DNA of 64,000 nucleotides from Heloderma charlesbogerti (GCA_026122225.1 JANEZZ010002363.1:248001-312000), one strand, 5' to 3'; numbered from the stretch's first letter, positions 1 through 13,851 are shown. Numbers and translations: made by a program. Notes: a model not told the origin generated them from the letters alone.

Positions 1-2386
1 GACCCTCGTACAGGTTTCTCAGGAGAGAGGTAAGGTGTTCTAGTACTCCCATCTCTTTAAGAATTTGCCACAATTTGTTGTGATCCACACAAAGGCTTTA
101 GTGTAGTCATTGAAGCAGAAATAGACGTTCTTTTGGAATTCTTTTGCTTTCTCCATGATCCAGCGAAAGTTGGCGATTTGATCTCTAGTTCCTCTGCCTC
201 TTCGAAACCCAGCTTGTACTTCCGGTAGTTCTCGGTTCACATGCTGCTGAAGCCTAGCTTGTAGGATTTTGAGCATAACCTTGCTGGCATGTGAAATGAG
301 CACAATTGTACAGTAGTTTGAACACTCTTTGGCATTGCCCTTCTTTGGAATTGGAATGTAAACTGACCTTTTCCTGTCTTGTGGCCACTGTTGAGTGTTC
401 CAAATGTGTTGGCATATTGAGTGCAGCACTTTAACAGCATCATCTTTTAGGATTTTAAATAGCTCAGCTGGAATACTGTCATCTTCGCTAGCTTTGTTGT
501 TAGGAATGCTTCCTAAGGCCCACTTGACTTCACTCTCGAGGATGTCTGGCTCAAGTTCAGTGAGCGCACTATCATGGCTATCAGGGACATGAAGATCTTT
601 CCTGTATAGTTCTTCTGTGTATTCTTGCCACCTCTTCTTAATCTCATCTGCTTCTGTTAGGTCCCTGCCTTCTTTGTCCTTTATCATGCCCATCTTTGCA
701 CAAAACATTCCCTTGAGATCTCCAATTTTCTTGAAAAGATCTCTAGTCTTTCCCATTCTGTTGTTTTCCTCGATTTCTTTGCATTGTTCATTTAAGAAGG
801 CCTTCTTGTCTCTCCTTGCTATTCTCTGGAACTCTGCATTCAGTTGGCTATATCTTCCCCTTTCTCCCTTGCTTTTTGCTTCCCTTCTTTCTTCAGCTAC
901 TTGTAAAGCCTCATCAGACAGCCACTTGGCTTTCTTGCATTTCTTTTTCTTTGGGATGGATTTCGTTGCTGCCTCCTGAACAATGTGACGGACCTCCGTC
1001 CATAGTTCCTCAGGCACTCTGTCTATCAGGTCTAATCCCTTAAATCTATTCCTCACCTCCACTGTATATTCATAAGGGATATGATTTAGGTCATACCTGA
1101 ATGGTTTAGTGGTTTTCCCTACGTTCTTCAATTTAAGCCGAAATTTTGCAAGAAGAAGCTCATGATCTGAACCACAGTCAGCTCCATGTCTTGTTTTTAC
1201 TGACTGTATAGAGCTTCTCCATCTTTGGCTGCAAAGGACATAATCAATCTGATTTCGATATTGACCATGTGGTGATGTCCATGTGTAGAGTCGCCTCTTG
1301 TGCTGTTGGAAAAGCGTGTTTGCTATGATCAGCGTGTTCTCTTGGCAAAACTCTATTACTCTTTGTCCTGCTTCAATTTGTACACCAAGGCCATGCTTGC
1401 CTGTTATCCCGATGATTTCTTGACTTCCTACTTTAGCATTCCAATCCCCTATGATGAAAAGGACATCTTTTTTTGGTGTTAGTTCTAGAAGGTGTTGTAG
1501 GTCTTCATAGAACCGATCAACCTCAGCTTCTTCAGCCTCAGTGGTTGGGGCACAGACTTGAATTACTGTGATGATGAATGGTTTGCCTTGGATTCGTACT
1601 GAGATCATTCTATCATTTCTGAGATTGTACCCCAGTACTGCTTTTCCCCCCCTTCATGGATCACTGCCTTGTTGTGGTGAAGGGGCTTGCGTAACTCAGT
1701 GAAGCCATAAGCTATGCCGTGCAGGGCCACCCAAGATGGACAGGTCATGGCACGACTGAACGACTGAACAACAACAACTGCTTTTCCCACCCTTTTACTG
1801 ACTATGAGTGCTACTCCATTTCTTCTAAGGGATTCTTGCCCACAGTAGTAGATATAATGGTCGCCTGAATTAAATTCGCCCATGCTTGTCCATTTTAGTT
1901 CGCTGATTCCCAAGATGTCGATGTTCAATCTTGCCATCTCATGTTTGACCACCTCCAGCTTACCTTGTTTCATTGATCTGACATTCCAGGTTCCTAAACA
2001 ATATTGTTCTTTACAGCATCGGATTTTCTTTTCACCACCAGACACATCCACAGCTGAGTGTCCTTTTGTCTTTGGCCCATCTGCTTCGCTCTTTCTGGCG
2101 CTACTTGGAAATTCCCTCTGCTCTTCCCCAGTAGTATATTGGACACCTTCCGACCTGAGGGGCTCCTCTTCCAGCGTCATATCTTTTAGCCTTGTGATAC
2201 GTTCCATGGGGTTTTCTTGGCAAGAATACTGGAGTGGGTTGCCATTTCCTTCTCCAGTGGACCACATTTTGTCAGAACTCTCCACCATGACCTGTCTGTC
2301 TTGGGTGGCCCTGCACAGCATAGCTTATGGCTTCACTGAGTTACGCAAGCCCCTTCGCCACAACAGGGCAGTGATCCATGAAGGGG
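1..2386 (-). mobile_element. BovB (RTE) LINE, antisense in ADGRA3 intron, 3' end beyond the window
   Basis: This is a degenerate copy of a BovB/RTE non-LTR retrotransposon read on the minus strand, with its 5' end near 2386 and its 3' part cut by the window edge. The minus-strand frame 1608-40 encodes an APE-type endonuclease (GDWNAKVG near residue 54 and the SDHELL motif near residue 147), a basic linker, and the start of the reverse transcriptase ([11 protein letters not shown], then FCFNDYTKAF in block A). The frame then shifts. The copy at 19507-22714 has four extra bases at the matching place (about 98-101 here), so a 4-nt deletion explains the break. A second frame, 2321-1605, holds the N-terminal leader. 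The protein would cut target DNA and copy its own RNA in the nucleus. This copy cannot do so. Confidence 0.93.
1649..1776 (-). mobile_element. 128-bp BovB miniature (5' end joined to 3' end) inserted in BovB
   Basis: About 100 bases matching the extreme 5' end of BovB are joined directly to about 27 bases matching its extreme 3' end (CGACTGAACAACAACAA type). The 12-nt direct repeats ACTGCTTTTCCC at 1637-1648 and 1777-1788 flank the insert. The second BovB copy, near 22098-22125, shows the uninterrupted site. The insert reads 5' to 3' on the plus strand, opposite to its host. It looks like a non-autonomous BovB derivative copied in trans by BovB enzymes. The strand field follows the host element; the insert itself is on plus. 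Confidence 0.82.
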
Positions 2387-3359
2387 GCCTCTGTCATACC
2401 AAGCCAATAATGAACCTTCACAGTGTTCCTGATCTGAATGTACTGATCATCAGTTTAACTGAATGATTCCTAAGTTCTAGTGTTGTATGCAAAGAAGAAA
2501 AAATCTTTCCCATTTTTCATCCCACCCTCTCCATAATTGTATAAAGCTTTATTGTCTCCCTCCTTTTAGTCTTTTATCCATACTTTGAAACTCCCAAATG
2601 TGTTACCCTTCCTTCATAGAGAAGGCAGAAGGTGTTCCAATTCCTTGATCATTTTGGTTGCCCTTTTTTAGTTTTTAAAGTTGTCCATGCTGAAGTGCAA
2701 TTAATAACATTGTAAAGGTTTAGAATAATAAATCAATATTATAAATAGTCTCTTGGATTTTAAGACAAGTACCAAAATACAATAAACACATGAGTGTTTT
2801 CCGATGTTACCATTGATTTTCAATGATAAATGGAATCTGTCTTGAGGGCTTACATACAGAATGGAATTAAAAGATTTATATCCAATAAGATGGTTAAACT
2901 GGTAGTTTCAGTCATTCACAGGCAAACACCCTGGAAGAAATCGTAGTTGAGAGAACAGTGGGTCAAGAAAGAAAGGCAGACCTGTAAGGTGTTGAATTTA
3001 ATGGAAAGACTAGCCTTAAATTCCTCACCATAAACATTTTCTGTAGAATGTTGGAAGAGGCTCATTGAATACTTTAGCTAAACTTGCATGTTGCTTCATT
3101 GAGAATCACTTGCTCAGTGCTTTTAGATCCAAAAGAGAAAAACACAAGTATTTCCCCCCAGAAAAATAATATCAGGTTCTGTGAGGTCTCCATTCACAAC
3201 TATTTTGGGGTTGTGTGGCTGGGAGGAAGGGAGGAAGTAGGTAGAAGAAGGGGTTGTGTCGCCTCAGGTAGACCGTTACATGATTTGGGAATAAATATGT
3301 CTCAATTTGGCAATTTCCACCAGGGCACTTCTGCACATAATTGATAATGAAGACGTGGT
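2387..3359. other. Intronic DNA with no recognisable feature
   Basis: AT-rich intron between the BovB copy and the next repeat. I saw no coding exon, RNA gene or identifiable transposon in it. Confidence 0.6.
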
Positions 3360-3606
3360 GGGAGCAGTCCTATGGCCACCATAGCTAGGGCTCCCACCTC
3401 GGTTCCCAGAAACCCCACTCCCCGCCCCCTCACAGCCAGCGCAGTTCTCTCTGTGCTTGGAAACGGGGCGTGGAGACGGGGGAAAGGGGGCAGACCTGGG
3501 GAGGGGAGGAGACATTGGATCTCCAGGCTCCTTCCCTCCTGCTCCCCGAAGCATGCCTATACAGGCGAAATTGCCCGTCTTGGCAAAAGAGGATAGGATG
3601 GCACCC
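3360..3606 (-). mobile_element. MITE, Harbinger-like family A (short copy)
   Basis: A GC-rich 247-bp element with inverted ends GGGAGCAGTCCTATGG and AGGATGGCACCC. It matches parts of the longer copies at 37149-37597 and 52640-53079 in the opposite orientation, including the stretch around CAGCGCAGTTCTCT. It is shorter than those copies, so internal sequence has been lost. The superfamily is inferred from the 3-bp target duplication of the 52640 copy. Confidence 0.6.
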
Positions 3607-3697
3607 TAATTTTATATACAGATGAAAATGCATTACAGTCTTCTAAAGCAAAAAAAAGGGGACGGGGAACTGGTGCCTCTCTGAAGTCACATTGATT

Positions 3698-3791
3698 TTC
3701 AGTGTAATCCTATGCATACTTGTTCGAAAGTAAGTCATAATGGTTCAGTGGGAATTACCAACCAAATATATGCGCATAGGATTGCAGACTT
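3698..3791. mobile_element. Short palindromic MITE (TGCAATCCTATGCAT ends)
   Basis: A roughly 95-bp element with inverted ends (AGTGTAATCCTATGCAT and GCGCATAGGATTGCAGACTT) and inverted internal blocks of the AAGTAAGTC type. Relatives are at 7357-7453 and 46304-46409. The ends resemble a short TTA-targeting family common in squamates. Confidence 0.55.
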
Positions 3792-4329
3792 AAATTTTTA
3801 AAGGAACTGTTTCAGATAGCTCATCTTACCTCTGATTACCTTCATTGTTACACTTTGCTTTGTCTGACTGTCCTTTCGTTTATTAAACAAAAAGATGTGA
3901 GGGCAAAGATGTGTACTTCTTCAATGGTCAAGTAATTAAATTAAGTTTCTGTGTTATGGCATTGAGAGATTAAACATATTTTCCACAGGGGTTTTAAGCT
4001 CTTTAGCATAATCCCTTGAATAATGTTTGTCCCAGTTCTGAGAGAAGTCAAAGTGTTTGATACTCTATTTGACAAGTACAGTTTATTATTGTGACTTGAA
4101 TTACAGTACTGTCTTATTTCACTTGTATTAAATTACTGCAAAGATGAGAGAAGAATAAGATAAATATATCTTACCCAACAAAAAAGGGTCTTAAAGAACT
4201 GCTTAATTCCAAGGAAACCTTTTTAAATATAATCTGTTGTTCTTTGCCAATGTACTGTGAATACTTTCTTGATAAAATTCTTTTCAGTTAAAATCAAGTG
4301 TCACTTGTCTGACCACCAGCAACTAGACT

Positions 4330-4675
4330 AAGGGAAGTGAATTTAACCACCCTTTCCTCCCCATGGCAGCCCCTCTGCCCCTGAAAATGCTACACAGAGG
4401 GTCAGGGCACCCTGCTGAATGAGATGGACTCTGGGGTGGGGGAAGGGAAAAATCAGATAGAGACATTTGCTGTGAGTGGAACTCCACTCATGGAAGGTAC
4501 CTCCACCCAATTTTGGAGGATCTCCCGTTACCCCCGGCCTGCAACCCACCCCAGTTAGCAGGATCCTCTAATCCTCTTTTTAGCATCTGGAGGAGCTGCC
4601 ATGGGAAAGAGGGTATGGGGAAGTCTGCTTCTGGCAGCCTAGATCTGGTGCCTAAATCTAGATCCCACCCAATGT
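4330..4675. repeat. Dispersed repeat family B, copy 1
   Basis: This stretch shares blocks with 42620-42890, such as GGAAGGTACCTCCACCCAAT and GTCTGCTTCTGGCAGCC, and more weakly with 40640-40920. The class is unknown. Confidence 0.4.
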
Positions 4676-5280
4676 CATTTTAATTTGTGCTCAGAACATC
4701 CTCCTCCTACTGCTCTTGAGGTTGCAAGCAAGTCTCCCTAATTAATACTGAGCACACATACCTTTGTCCCCCCAAACACCCTCCAAGTTTAAAAAGCAGC
4801 TTGCTGTGTCAGGCAAGGTTCTTGCAGGTGTGTTGCCTCTCTGAGCAATGGCCTGTGGATCATCTGGGACCTGTGAAAGCACTGTCTGAAGACCTCATTT
4901 TTGTTCAGTCTTTTATGTTCTGGTTCTGACCTATAGAAAGTGTTATGATTTCCTATGAAGCTAACACATGAGAAAAGTATATACCCTGGTCAACAACTAT
5001 CTTTCTTGGAGAACCACATTGGCCAAGGCTGTCTCCCTCAGCTCTCAGAATGTCTTCCCAAGTCCATTGCCACACATGACTATCTACCCAACCCCTCTTC
5101 TGCCTCTGGGTTTGGCAATTAAAGGACCAGTTGCTGACCTCTCATATATAGGCATATTGTCAAGTATTCTGCAGGGGACGTTGTTTCTCTGCACCGAAGG
5201 TTAGTTTGGAATTATTCCCACAACAGTGAACAAATCCGTTTGAGGAAAGATGCATGTAATTACTTCTCTAGCAATTGGGG

Positions 5281-5318
<38 letters not shown>

Positions 5319-5516
5319 TGAAGGAGTCTATAAACACAGAGAGCATGACAATTCTGAGGTCTAGCCAAAGATACTTTTTCTGTATTTCACAGAGATTATG
5401 TAGATCTGAAGTATCTCTGATTTTGTTGTAGTGTAGTCCTTAATTCTTCTGTTTACTAATGTTTTTTTCACAGTAGCTGTGTAAATTTGTTTAATTTTTT
5501 TCCTTCAACTCTTTAG
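4676..5516. other. Intron, mostly without recognisable features
   Basis: Intronic DNA leading up to the first exon of the window. It contains the CA microsatellite at 5288-5315 and, at its end, a pyrimidine-rich tract and an AG acceptor at 5515-5516. Confidence 0.6.
5288..5315. repeat. (CA)n microsatellite
   Basis: About 14 uninterrupted CA units. Confidence 0.95.
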
Positions 5517-5718
5517 GTGGCCCCGAACATTGGCAGGCATTACTGCATACCTGCTGTGCACTCGTTACTCGGCTGGCAGTGGAATATATACTGGCAACTC
5601 TCAAGATGAGAAAAGAGCTTGGCGCAGATGTGATAGGGGAGGATTCTGGGCTGGAGAGGATTACTCTCGCTGCCAGTATGCAAATGATGCCACTCGAGTC
5701 CTGTATATGTTTAATCAG
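5517..5718 (+). CDS. ADGRA3: ADGRA3 exon: hormone-receptor (HormR) domain
   Basis: The acceptor AG is at 5515-5516 and the donor GT at 5719. The first base completes a codon begun in the previous exon, followed by 67 codons. The product runs from [17 protein letters not shown] to [17 protein letters not shown]. Cysteine and tryptophan spacing ([19 protein letters not shown]) fits the extracellular HormR domain that precedes GAIN in adhesion GPCRs. Confidence 0.95.
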
Positions 5719-8700
5719 GTTACTCATGCTTTCCCCATATCTTTTGTGAAATTGTTAGAAATAAGTTCTTTCATATAAAGAGATTTTCATGTAAACTTAC
5801 AGCAGAACATGTGTTGATTATTTAAAGGATTATGCTGGGAACTGCGTTGCCCTTTGTGTGCATCTAAGTAACTTCTGTGTAGGTTACTTGGGATAGGTTG
5901 TTGATTTCTTCTTCCAGATGCAATCCCTTATGCTGTATCAAATTCTGTCCCATGTGGTTATTTGACCTTCAAGAGCAGCTTTTCTGGGTTGGGGGGCTGC
6001 AGTGGGAAAGGAAGGTCTGAAAAGTCAGTATATTCTTGCAACATTTTTAGTTTTATTTTTACAAATGCCCCTGGGGGAGATGGGATGCCATGACATACTG
6101 TCACTCCCAGGGATGTTTGTGGCCCCATTTTGAGTATGCCAGCAGATAAAATTTATTTAAATTTATTTATCCTCAGGTCACCTTGTAAGTAGTTTATATT
6201 AGTAAGAATATCTTGGTGTTGTGGTCGTGTTTTGAAAAATAAATAAATCACATGTTGATGTGGTAACAGGGCACACTTAATAATGAACACATGTGAACAT
6301 GACATGAAAAATAGACTGATCCATCCATCCCTAGTCATAACAGGCTGAAAATACCTGTTGCTCATTATATTTTTGAATGCTAAAGGTTTTACAACTATAT
6401 GAAGTATCAGAAGGTTTTTGTTCTTTCTACCTGAAGAATTCCTCATCACATACAAGCTTATATTCTTGTTCAATAAAATATCAGATATTGTTCGATACAT
6501 TCAGCTTATTTGCTGCTTATATTATATTCTCTAGGATCAGTTTGGTTTAGTAAATTTATTTTTACTAAAATAAAATATCCACAGGATAGTTAGTGTTATG
6601 ATGGGTGAGGGGATTATTATTAATCCTTGCCCTTCCTGAGGTTTTAGAAAATCAGATTTTGCCTAGCTTTTTAATACAGTACTTATAGGTAGACTAAATC
6701 AACATGCTTTGAAATTCATAAATATATGCCTTTATGGTTGACTCTAATTTGAATTGCTTAAACACTTTGATTTGTTTGGGTTATGTCATTTATACAATGT
6801 TTTGTGCTCTTTACAGATGCCCCTGAACCTCACTAACGCTGTAGCAACAGCTCGACAGCTGTTAGCTTATACTGTTGAAGCAGCAAACTTTTCTGACAAA
6901 ATGGATGTTATTTTTGTAGCTGAAATGATAGAAAAATTTGGCCGATTTGCTGAAAAGTACAAAGAGGTAATTCTTTATCATTCAACGTATCTTTTTTCAA
7001 AACATCCTTGCTAAAGCTAAGCTATACTGTCAAATAATTTCCAAACCATTTTCTTTGAAATCTTCTAACAATTTATACAGAGCAACTCAATTAGAGTAGT
7101 TTTCAATAGCTTTTAAGGGTAAATATCTGCCTATGGTAAAATGTTTTCCATTTCACTGTAGAACATTATTTATCTTCCTGTTTAGACATGGTGGAATGTC
7201 GGAGACCATAGTGCATTGAACATCTACAAAGAAATTAAAAAGTATCCTAGAAATTTCATTAAAAATCATAAAGAACAATTCTAAAAAATTATATTTGCAA
7301 GATCTGTAGCATTACAATTTCATAGAGGATTTGTGGAACAACCCAAGTAGTTCGTTAACAGTGCAATCCTGTATGTGTCTACTTAGGGGTAAGCCCCATT
7401 GTGCCCAATGGGACTTACTCCCAGATAAATGTGTATAGGATTGCAGCCTTAGTGACTGATTTAATGTGACCTGAAGTATGTATGGTCTGTGGATTACTGG
7501 ATGATTTATTGAATTAGAAGGATGATTTTTTCCCTGCTGTTATGTATGAGGTTCAGATTGACACAATCTGACACTGTTCTGCCACTGCTTGAAGGCAATA
7601 AAAGCTATAAAAACGCCAGACAGAAATTCATGAGCAGTGTTTGTCCTAGTAGTGTAAAGCTGGTAATAGACAGTGTATTTTTAATATTACTTAGTGAATA
7701 TTAATTACTTAGTGAATATTTAGTTATGTCTTGCTTTGCTGAGCGATTAAAAAATTCAAGTGTGCTAGCTTTCTGTTTAGTATAAATGTTCAGTATATTA
7801 AATAGTTTACCTGGAAGTGAAAATAAAGATTAATGAATTGCTCTTGCTGTATCCAGCTGTAATGAAAGAGTATTTCTGCTAAAAATTGGAACCTAAAATT
7901 GTATGGTAACATAATTCATTGCCTAGAGCCGCTTCCCACTTTTTGTGGAAATAACATTTATTGTGCCTACACAGGTGTTTCTGTCAGTGCACATTGGGCC
8001 GGTTTGCATGATCAAATTAAGGCCCCGTGGCTTATTTAAATCACAGCATGTGCCAGGCACAATTTTCATAGTCGCAGCCCAGGCACGGTTTCTCTTGTCA
8101 TCCAAACCCGAGCAGCATGGTTTGTTAGAGGGGAAAATAACCCTCCAATAACTCCAAAGCTCTGGACAGTCTCTCCCAGCAGTTGTATATATATATATGT
8201 TAAATAGCATGGGGATAAGATGAAACCCTGAGGGACACCACAGCGTTGAACAGGTATCCCCAGCACCACTTTCTGAGATTACCCCTCCAAAAAAGACCAG
8301 AGCCACTGTATAACAGTGCCTCCCAATCCCACCTCAGACAGACGTCTCAGAAGAATACCCTGGTTTGTGGTATTGAAAGCTGCCGAAAGGTCCTGCAGAA
8401 CTTACAGGGACATACTCCCCCTGCTCCCAGTGTAGATCATCCACCAAGGTGACCAAAGCAGTCTCCACTTTTCAGAATGTAGAGTGCACACTTTTATCCC
8501 ATCTTCCTTCCTAGAGAGTTCAGGGTGGCATACATAGGGGCTTGGATCCTGAGTACCATGAGCTGAAGGAAATTTGCAGGAGGATTATTTATTTATTTAT
8601 TTAAAGCATCTTTATCCCATCTTTTAACCAAAAAGCCTCCCAGAGCACCTTACAAAGTTAAGAAATAAGACAGTGCCTGCCTGCAGGCTTACAATCTAAA

Positions 8701-11700
8701 ATACACAACACAAAAGGAAAGGGGATTTAGAAGCAGGAGGGGAAAAAGAAAAACAAATGCAGGCACTAGGTTCTTAGTTGCACAGGTCAGCAAAGTTGGA
8801 TCTGAACATAGTGGAAGGACTCCTGCTTTCTGTCCTTCTGATGGCCTCAGCAGTAGCAGTTGGTAGCGAGGAAGGAAAGATGCATCCAGGCACAATGGAG
8901 GGTGCCTGGCTGCTCCTTCCTCCCTCTGCTCTGCTTGTCCTCTCCTCCACCCTGTAGCCGCTTGCATCCCCTGAAAAGTCTCTCTGGAGGGATCTTCTCA
9001 TGCAAGGTGCCTCTGCTCTATTTTGGGCAATATCTCCCCTCTGCTAGAGGCCCCCTAACCCCCATCCCACTATTCAGAGACTGACCCTTTGGAGAGGCTC
9101 TTCTGGAATCACAAGTGGCTGCAGTGGGGAGGAGTAGGGGACAAGCAAATACTCTTCCATGAGCAATACTCCGGATCCAAGCCAGGGTTCTCATGTGATG
9201 TTCCATCCTGACTGAATTGGAACTTCCTTAGCTTCAGCGCGTTTTCTGCATCTACTACTTCCTAACGACGTCCTCAATATATTTTATTCCTCCCTTGATT
9301 TCCTCCATAGAGAGATGATGAAAGCACAGGAGAAACTTGATTTTGGGACGAACTGAAAAATTTGGGAAGGGGTAGATTTCTTTTAAATAGGCAAAAATTT
9401 ATAATTTGCTCATACTAGCCCAAGGGTCTCCAGCACGGTGCCCACAGGGACTTCCAATGGTGCCCACAAAACTCTCCACTCCCTGCCCCTTCAAGAATGT
9501 ATTTTTAATAAAAACCTTCAAACACATTAGGGCACCAGGTTCTCCTTCCTGTTCCTGAACCTGCCACTGATTACCTATTCAGTAAACAGGAAGAGAAGGA
9601 AAGAGTTGCTTCCTGGCCCAACCCAAGCTTCTTCATTCCACACAGACCTTTCCACTTTGCGCTCGCTCTCTCTCTCCACTCCCAGACTCTAGCCTCGCTA
9701 TTTCTCTTCCTGTAACCCCTTTCCTCACTATTTGTGTCTTTTCCTAGCCCCAGTCCTTGTTCTTCTTCTCCCACGCACCCCTTTACCTCGCTGTTTCTCC
9801 CCACTTCCAGCCTCTAGCCTTGCTCTTTCTCTCCCTGATACCGCTTTGCATTGCTATTCCCACCCTCCCAGCCTCTACCCTTGCTATTTCTCCCCCCACC
9901 ATCTTTTGACTAGCCAGGCCCCATGGCAGCCATTATAGGACTAGCCACATTCTCCATGGGAGCCATTTTGTGATGGTGCCCATAGCAATTTCTCAATTTC
10001 CCAAATGTCCCCACAGGTCCAAAAAGGTTGGGGTATACTAAAAGGTATACTAGCCCATGCAAGAGAAACAACAAACTATATGGAACACTGAATCCCCACC
10101 ACTTGATCCCTCAACATTCTGCGCAGCTCCCTTCCACCTGCTCAGGCTTTCAGATTTCATGAGACATACATTTTTAAGTTTATTTCTATAGCAGTATAAG
10201 CAAGAAAATTGCACTTTAAATTCTATTTTCCCACTGTCTGACTATTTAATAGAAAAACCAAACCAAACAAACATACATCACAGTATCTTAAATTTCCAGT
10301 TCTGTTTCTACAAATGCAAATTTCTTTCATGCCTTTATTATTATGTCAGGCAGGCTTATGTTATGCATTGTTGCACCAGGAGTATAACAAAAGCTTCCTT
10401 AGTTCAGGTTACAAGTGAAATGGACAGATATGATGACAAACTATTATTAGGTATTACATTTCATCAGGGCAGAAACCTGATCTCTAGTCCGTGGCAGTGT
10501 ACTGCAGCTGAAGAACTAACTATGAGCATGAGAACTCCTGTATGCTTGGGGAAACAGGGAGAACAAAATCTGTATATGAAAATGTCCATGAACAGAGATG
10601 AGAAACTAAAACACAGCCATTAAAAATAGAAATGCATGCGGCACAGAAATAGACACATTAGATATAAATAATATATCTTAAACAGTAAGTAATATATCTT
10701 AAACAGAATTGTGGGTATGATGAGGAGTTACCTTGCAAATCGGAAAGAGGGTTTGTTACTCTACAACTTATTAATGTAAATTAACAAGATTTTAATAGGT
10801 GTTTTTGCTACTTCTGTTTGTTCCTAAATCAGTAATGTAAATGTAAAGTGGGGGAGGGAGGACCCATGTACTGGCCTCCTTGGAGGAAGGGTGGGAGAAA
10901 ACACAATAAAAAAAGATCAGAGATTTGCTTCAGGGTGGGAATGGAGAACAAAATATATATTTGAAGAACTACGTAGACACAGATGTCAATGCTTTTGCTC
11001 TCTTTCTTCTACTAGCTTGGCGATGTGATGGTTGATATTGCAAGTAATATAATGCTAGCTGAGGAACACATATTGTGGATGGCACAGAGGGAAGCTAAAG
11101 CATGTACTAGAATTGTACAGTGCTTGCAAAGGATTGCTACGTACCGGCTGGCTAATGGGGCTCAGGTTTATTCAACGGTAGGAATTGGCACCTTTTTTAT
11201 TCATTGATAGGCATTACTTTATTTTAATAATAGTGTTTTTCTTTTTAAACTCAAATTCCATTTTTTAGTGGGAGCTGTATAAGTCAGGGTTAGAATATTT
11301 GGAATTTTGAAAGTAAATTATGTATTCTAGCCAGTCACTGTATCGATTTTTAAAGATACTTTTCTGATGTTTATATAACATATGAAGGTCAATGATTGCA
11401 TCTTCAACACAGCATTTTATGTTTTATTTCTACAGTATTCTCCAAATATTGCCATGGAAGCTTATGTAATAAAAGGTTCTGGCTTCACTGGGATGACCTG
11501 CACTGTGTTCCAGAAGGTGGCTGCAACTGACCGCCCAGGGCTGCCTGACTATGGGCGAAGAGATTTGGATGGAAGTCTTGATAAGCAACTGGGCTTTAAG
11601 TGCAATGTCTCAAATACGTTGTCAAGCCTAGCACTTAAGGTGTGTGTGTGTTTGTGAGGCAGTTTGCACATTCAGCAGAATCAAGCGATGTAGCTTTTGG

Positions 11701-13814
11701 GGTGGGGGAACTTTGCTATTTCATGTTGCAAGTAGGGAGTGGAATGTTTGATACCCATGCAAAAAACAAAGAACAGTGCACGTTAAATTTGTCCAGGAGA
11801 AGGCTAGGCTGGACCCATTCCCCCCAAATGCTAGTTTTTTTTTCATGTAGTAAGTTTTCCCCCCCTGCAGGCTTAAGTGGTGCAGCCCAGGAATAGCTTT
11901 ATCACTTAATTTTCCTGGATATACAGAATCTGTGTGAAGTGGTTTATGAGTTAATGCTACAGAAAGCACTTTGTATTGATGTCAAATGTGTACTACAGGA
12001 GAAAGTTAGAAAGATCAGAAGCACAATTTAATTGCCAAAAGAACTCCTTAAAATATTTTAAGAGACCGCACCACTAATTTATCCCCTCTTCTACAACCAG
12101 CAATCTTGGAAGTGGGGTGAGTGATAACTTGCAGTTTCTACTTTCAGTTCATTGCTTTACATCTAAAGAATATTTCCCTAATTCGTAGGAAGATGTGGAC
12201 GTTTACTTGAATCTGGCAACCCTTGAAACGTGTCTAAATTTTAAAATATAAGAACATCTTTCAGGGATCCGGAAGAGATCCATCTAGTTGAGAATTCAGT
12301 TTCCAACAGCAGCCAGCTTGATGCCTCTAGGCAGTACAGAAGCAGGACATAAACTTGATTGCCCCCAGCATTTGGTATTCATGGGCACGCGCGCACGCGC
12401 ACACACACACACACACACACACACAGTGAAGATTCCATTTAGCTGTTCAGCATAACAACAGTATCCTTAGGATACAAAACTGCAGTTGGATCTGTTGAAC
12501 TGTTGGCATCACTTCCTGTCTAATGGCAAACTCAGCTGGTGAATGCCACCAGGATTGTAACCAAAGTGGGGCCACTAAGAAACGAGAGAGGTTTTGGCAT
12601 GCTCCGGAGAACCTCAAGGTTTGCAAAAGTACAAAAAAACAAAACAAAACAAAAAATCAAAGAGGACTGAGCATGCTTAGTAGCTACAGAATGTAAAGTG
12701 ACCGTTGGGAAAGAAAAATGGAGTGTAGTGAGGAGTGCAGTGAATGCCCTGCTTGCAGAGAATAGCTAGCTGGAACCCTGAACAGGAGCATTCCTTTTAG
12801 GAAATAGGCTACATACACTTCAGCATTTTGTTACAGGCCCCACCTGTAGCTTGCTAAGAGCAAAAGATGTGCTTTTAACATAGATCCGTTGTTAGATATT
12901 GATTAAAGTGCTTGCAGTCCCTTTAAAAAAATCCACACAAGGCTGCTACAGCGATAGGCAACTGAACTGAGAAGTCAGAGCATGTCAGTGAGGAAGGGGA
13001 TAGGGAAGGAAGAGGTCTGTGAAAGCACCAGCAAGAGTCTCTTAACCATGTGAACAATTTTGTTTTTGAGACATTCTTTCCTCATGTCTCTGTAGCTGGA
13101 TGGGTGACAGGGACAGAGCAATGCAATGAACCAGGATTAAGCCTGGATACTGGGTTCGGACCTAACACCACACAACAGTTAGAGGAAGCCAAAATTAACA
13201 AACCAGCTTGTTCCCTGACATAAATGAAGTCGTGATTTGGGGTGGGTGCAAAAAATGAAGAGCCTGCCTATGGCAACAAAGTTGAAATGTTATGGGGGAA
13301 GTATTTTAATTGTGAAAAGCTGCTTGATTTGAGTTGGGAAAAACCGTGATTGGAGTCTGTGTTCTCTAGATATGTATAGTATATTCTCTAGGGAAGTGGG
13401 GACACTGTTTATTTTCTAGAGCCTGGGAGGGACATGTCTAGAGGCATTTGTTATATATTCCCACTAGGGTTGCCTCAACAACCCACCCCCAACAATCGGG
13501 TGGCAATTGGGGAGGTTATTTCAAGTCAGACCACTGTTTGGCCCCCAGACTGTTTAGTGAGGATTCAAGAGAATGAAGTGCTTGCAATGGCAGCTGCTTC
13601 TTTTTCCCTTGAAGCCAAACAGGGAAAAGCCTTTTAATGGGTTTTTTTTTAATGTGTTTTTGTTTTGCCACCCGTCCCCGTCCCCATCGTATCCTCCCAT
13701 TTTCCAGGGGACTTAACACACAATCCTAATTTCCACTGTCTAGTTAGAATGAATAATTTATTACCAAGCTCAAGAACTATTTATGGACCCCTGGTTTAAC
13801 ATTTGGGTTAAGAA

Positions 13815-13851
<37 letters not shown>

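Noticed and set aside
1882..2466. 194-codon plus-strand frame (and similar ones at 617, 20864, 22204)
   Set aside because: They are antisense shadows of the BovB protein.
3372..3596. GC-rich stretch considered as a CpG island or exon
   Set aside because: It belongs to the family-A MITE shared with 37149 and 52640.
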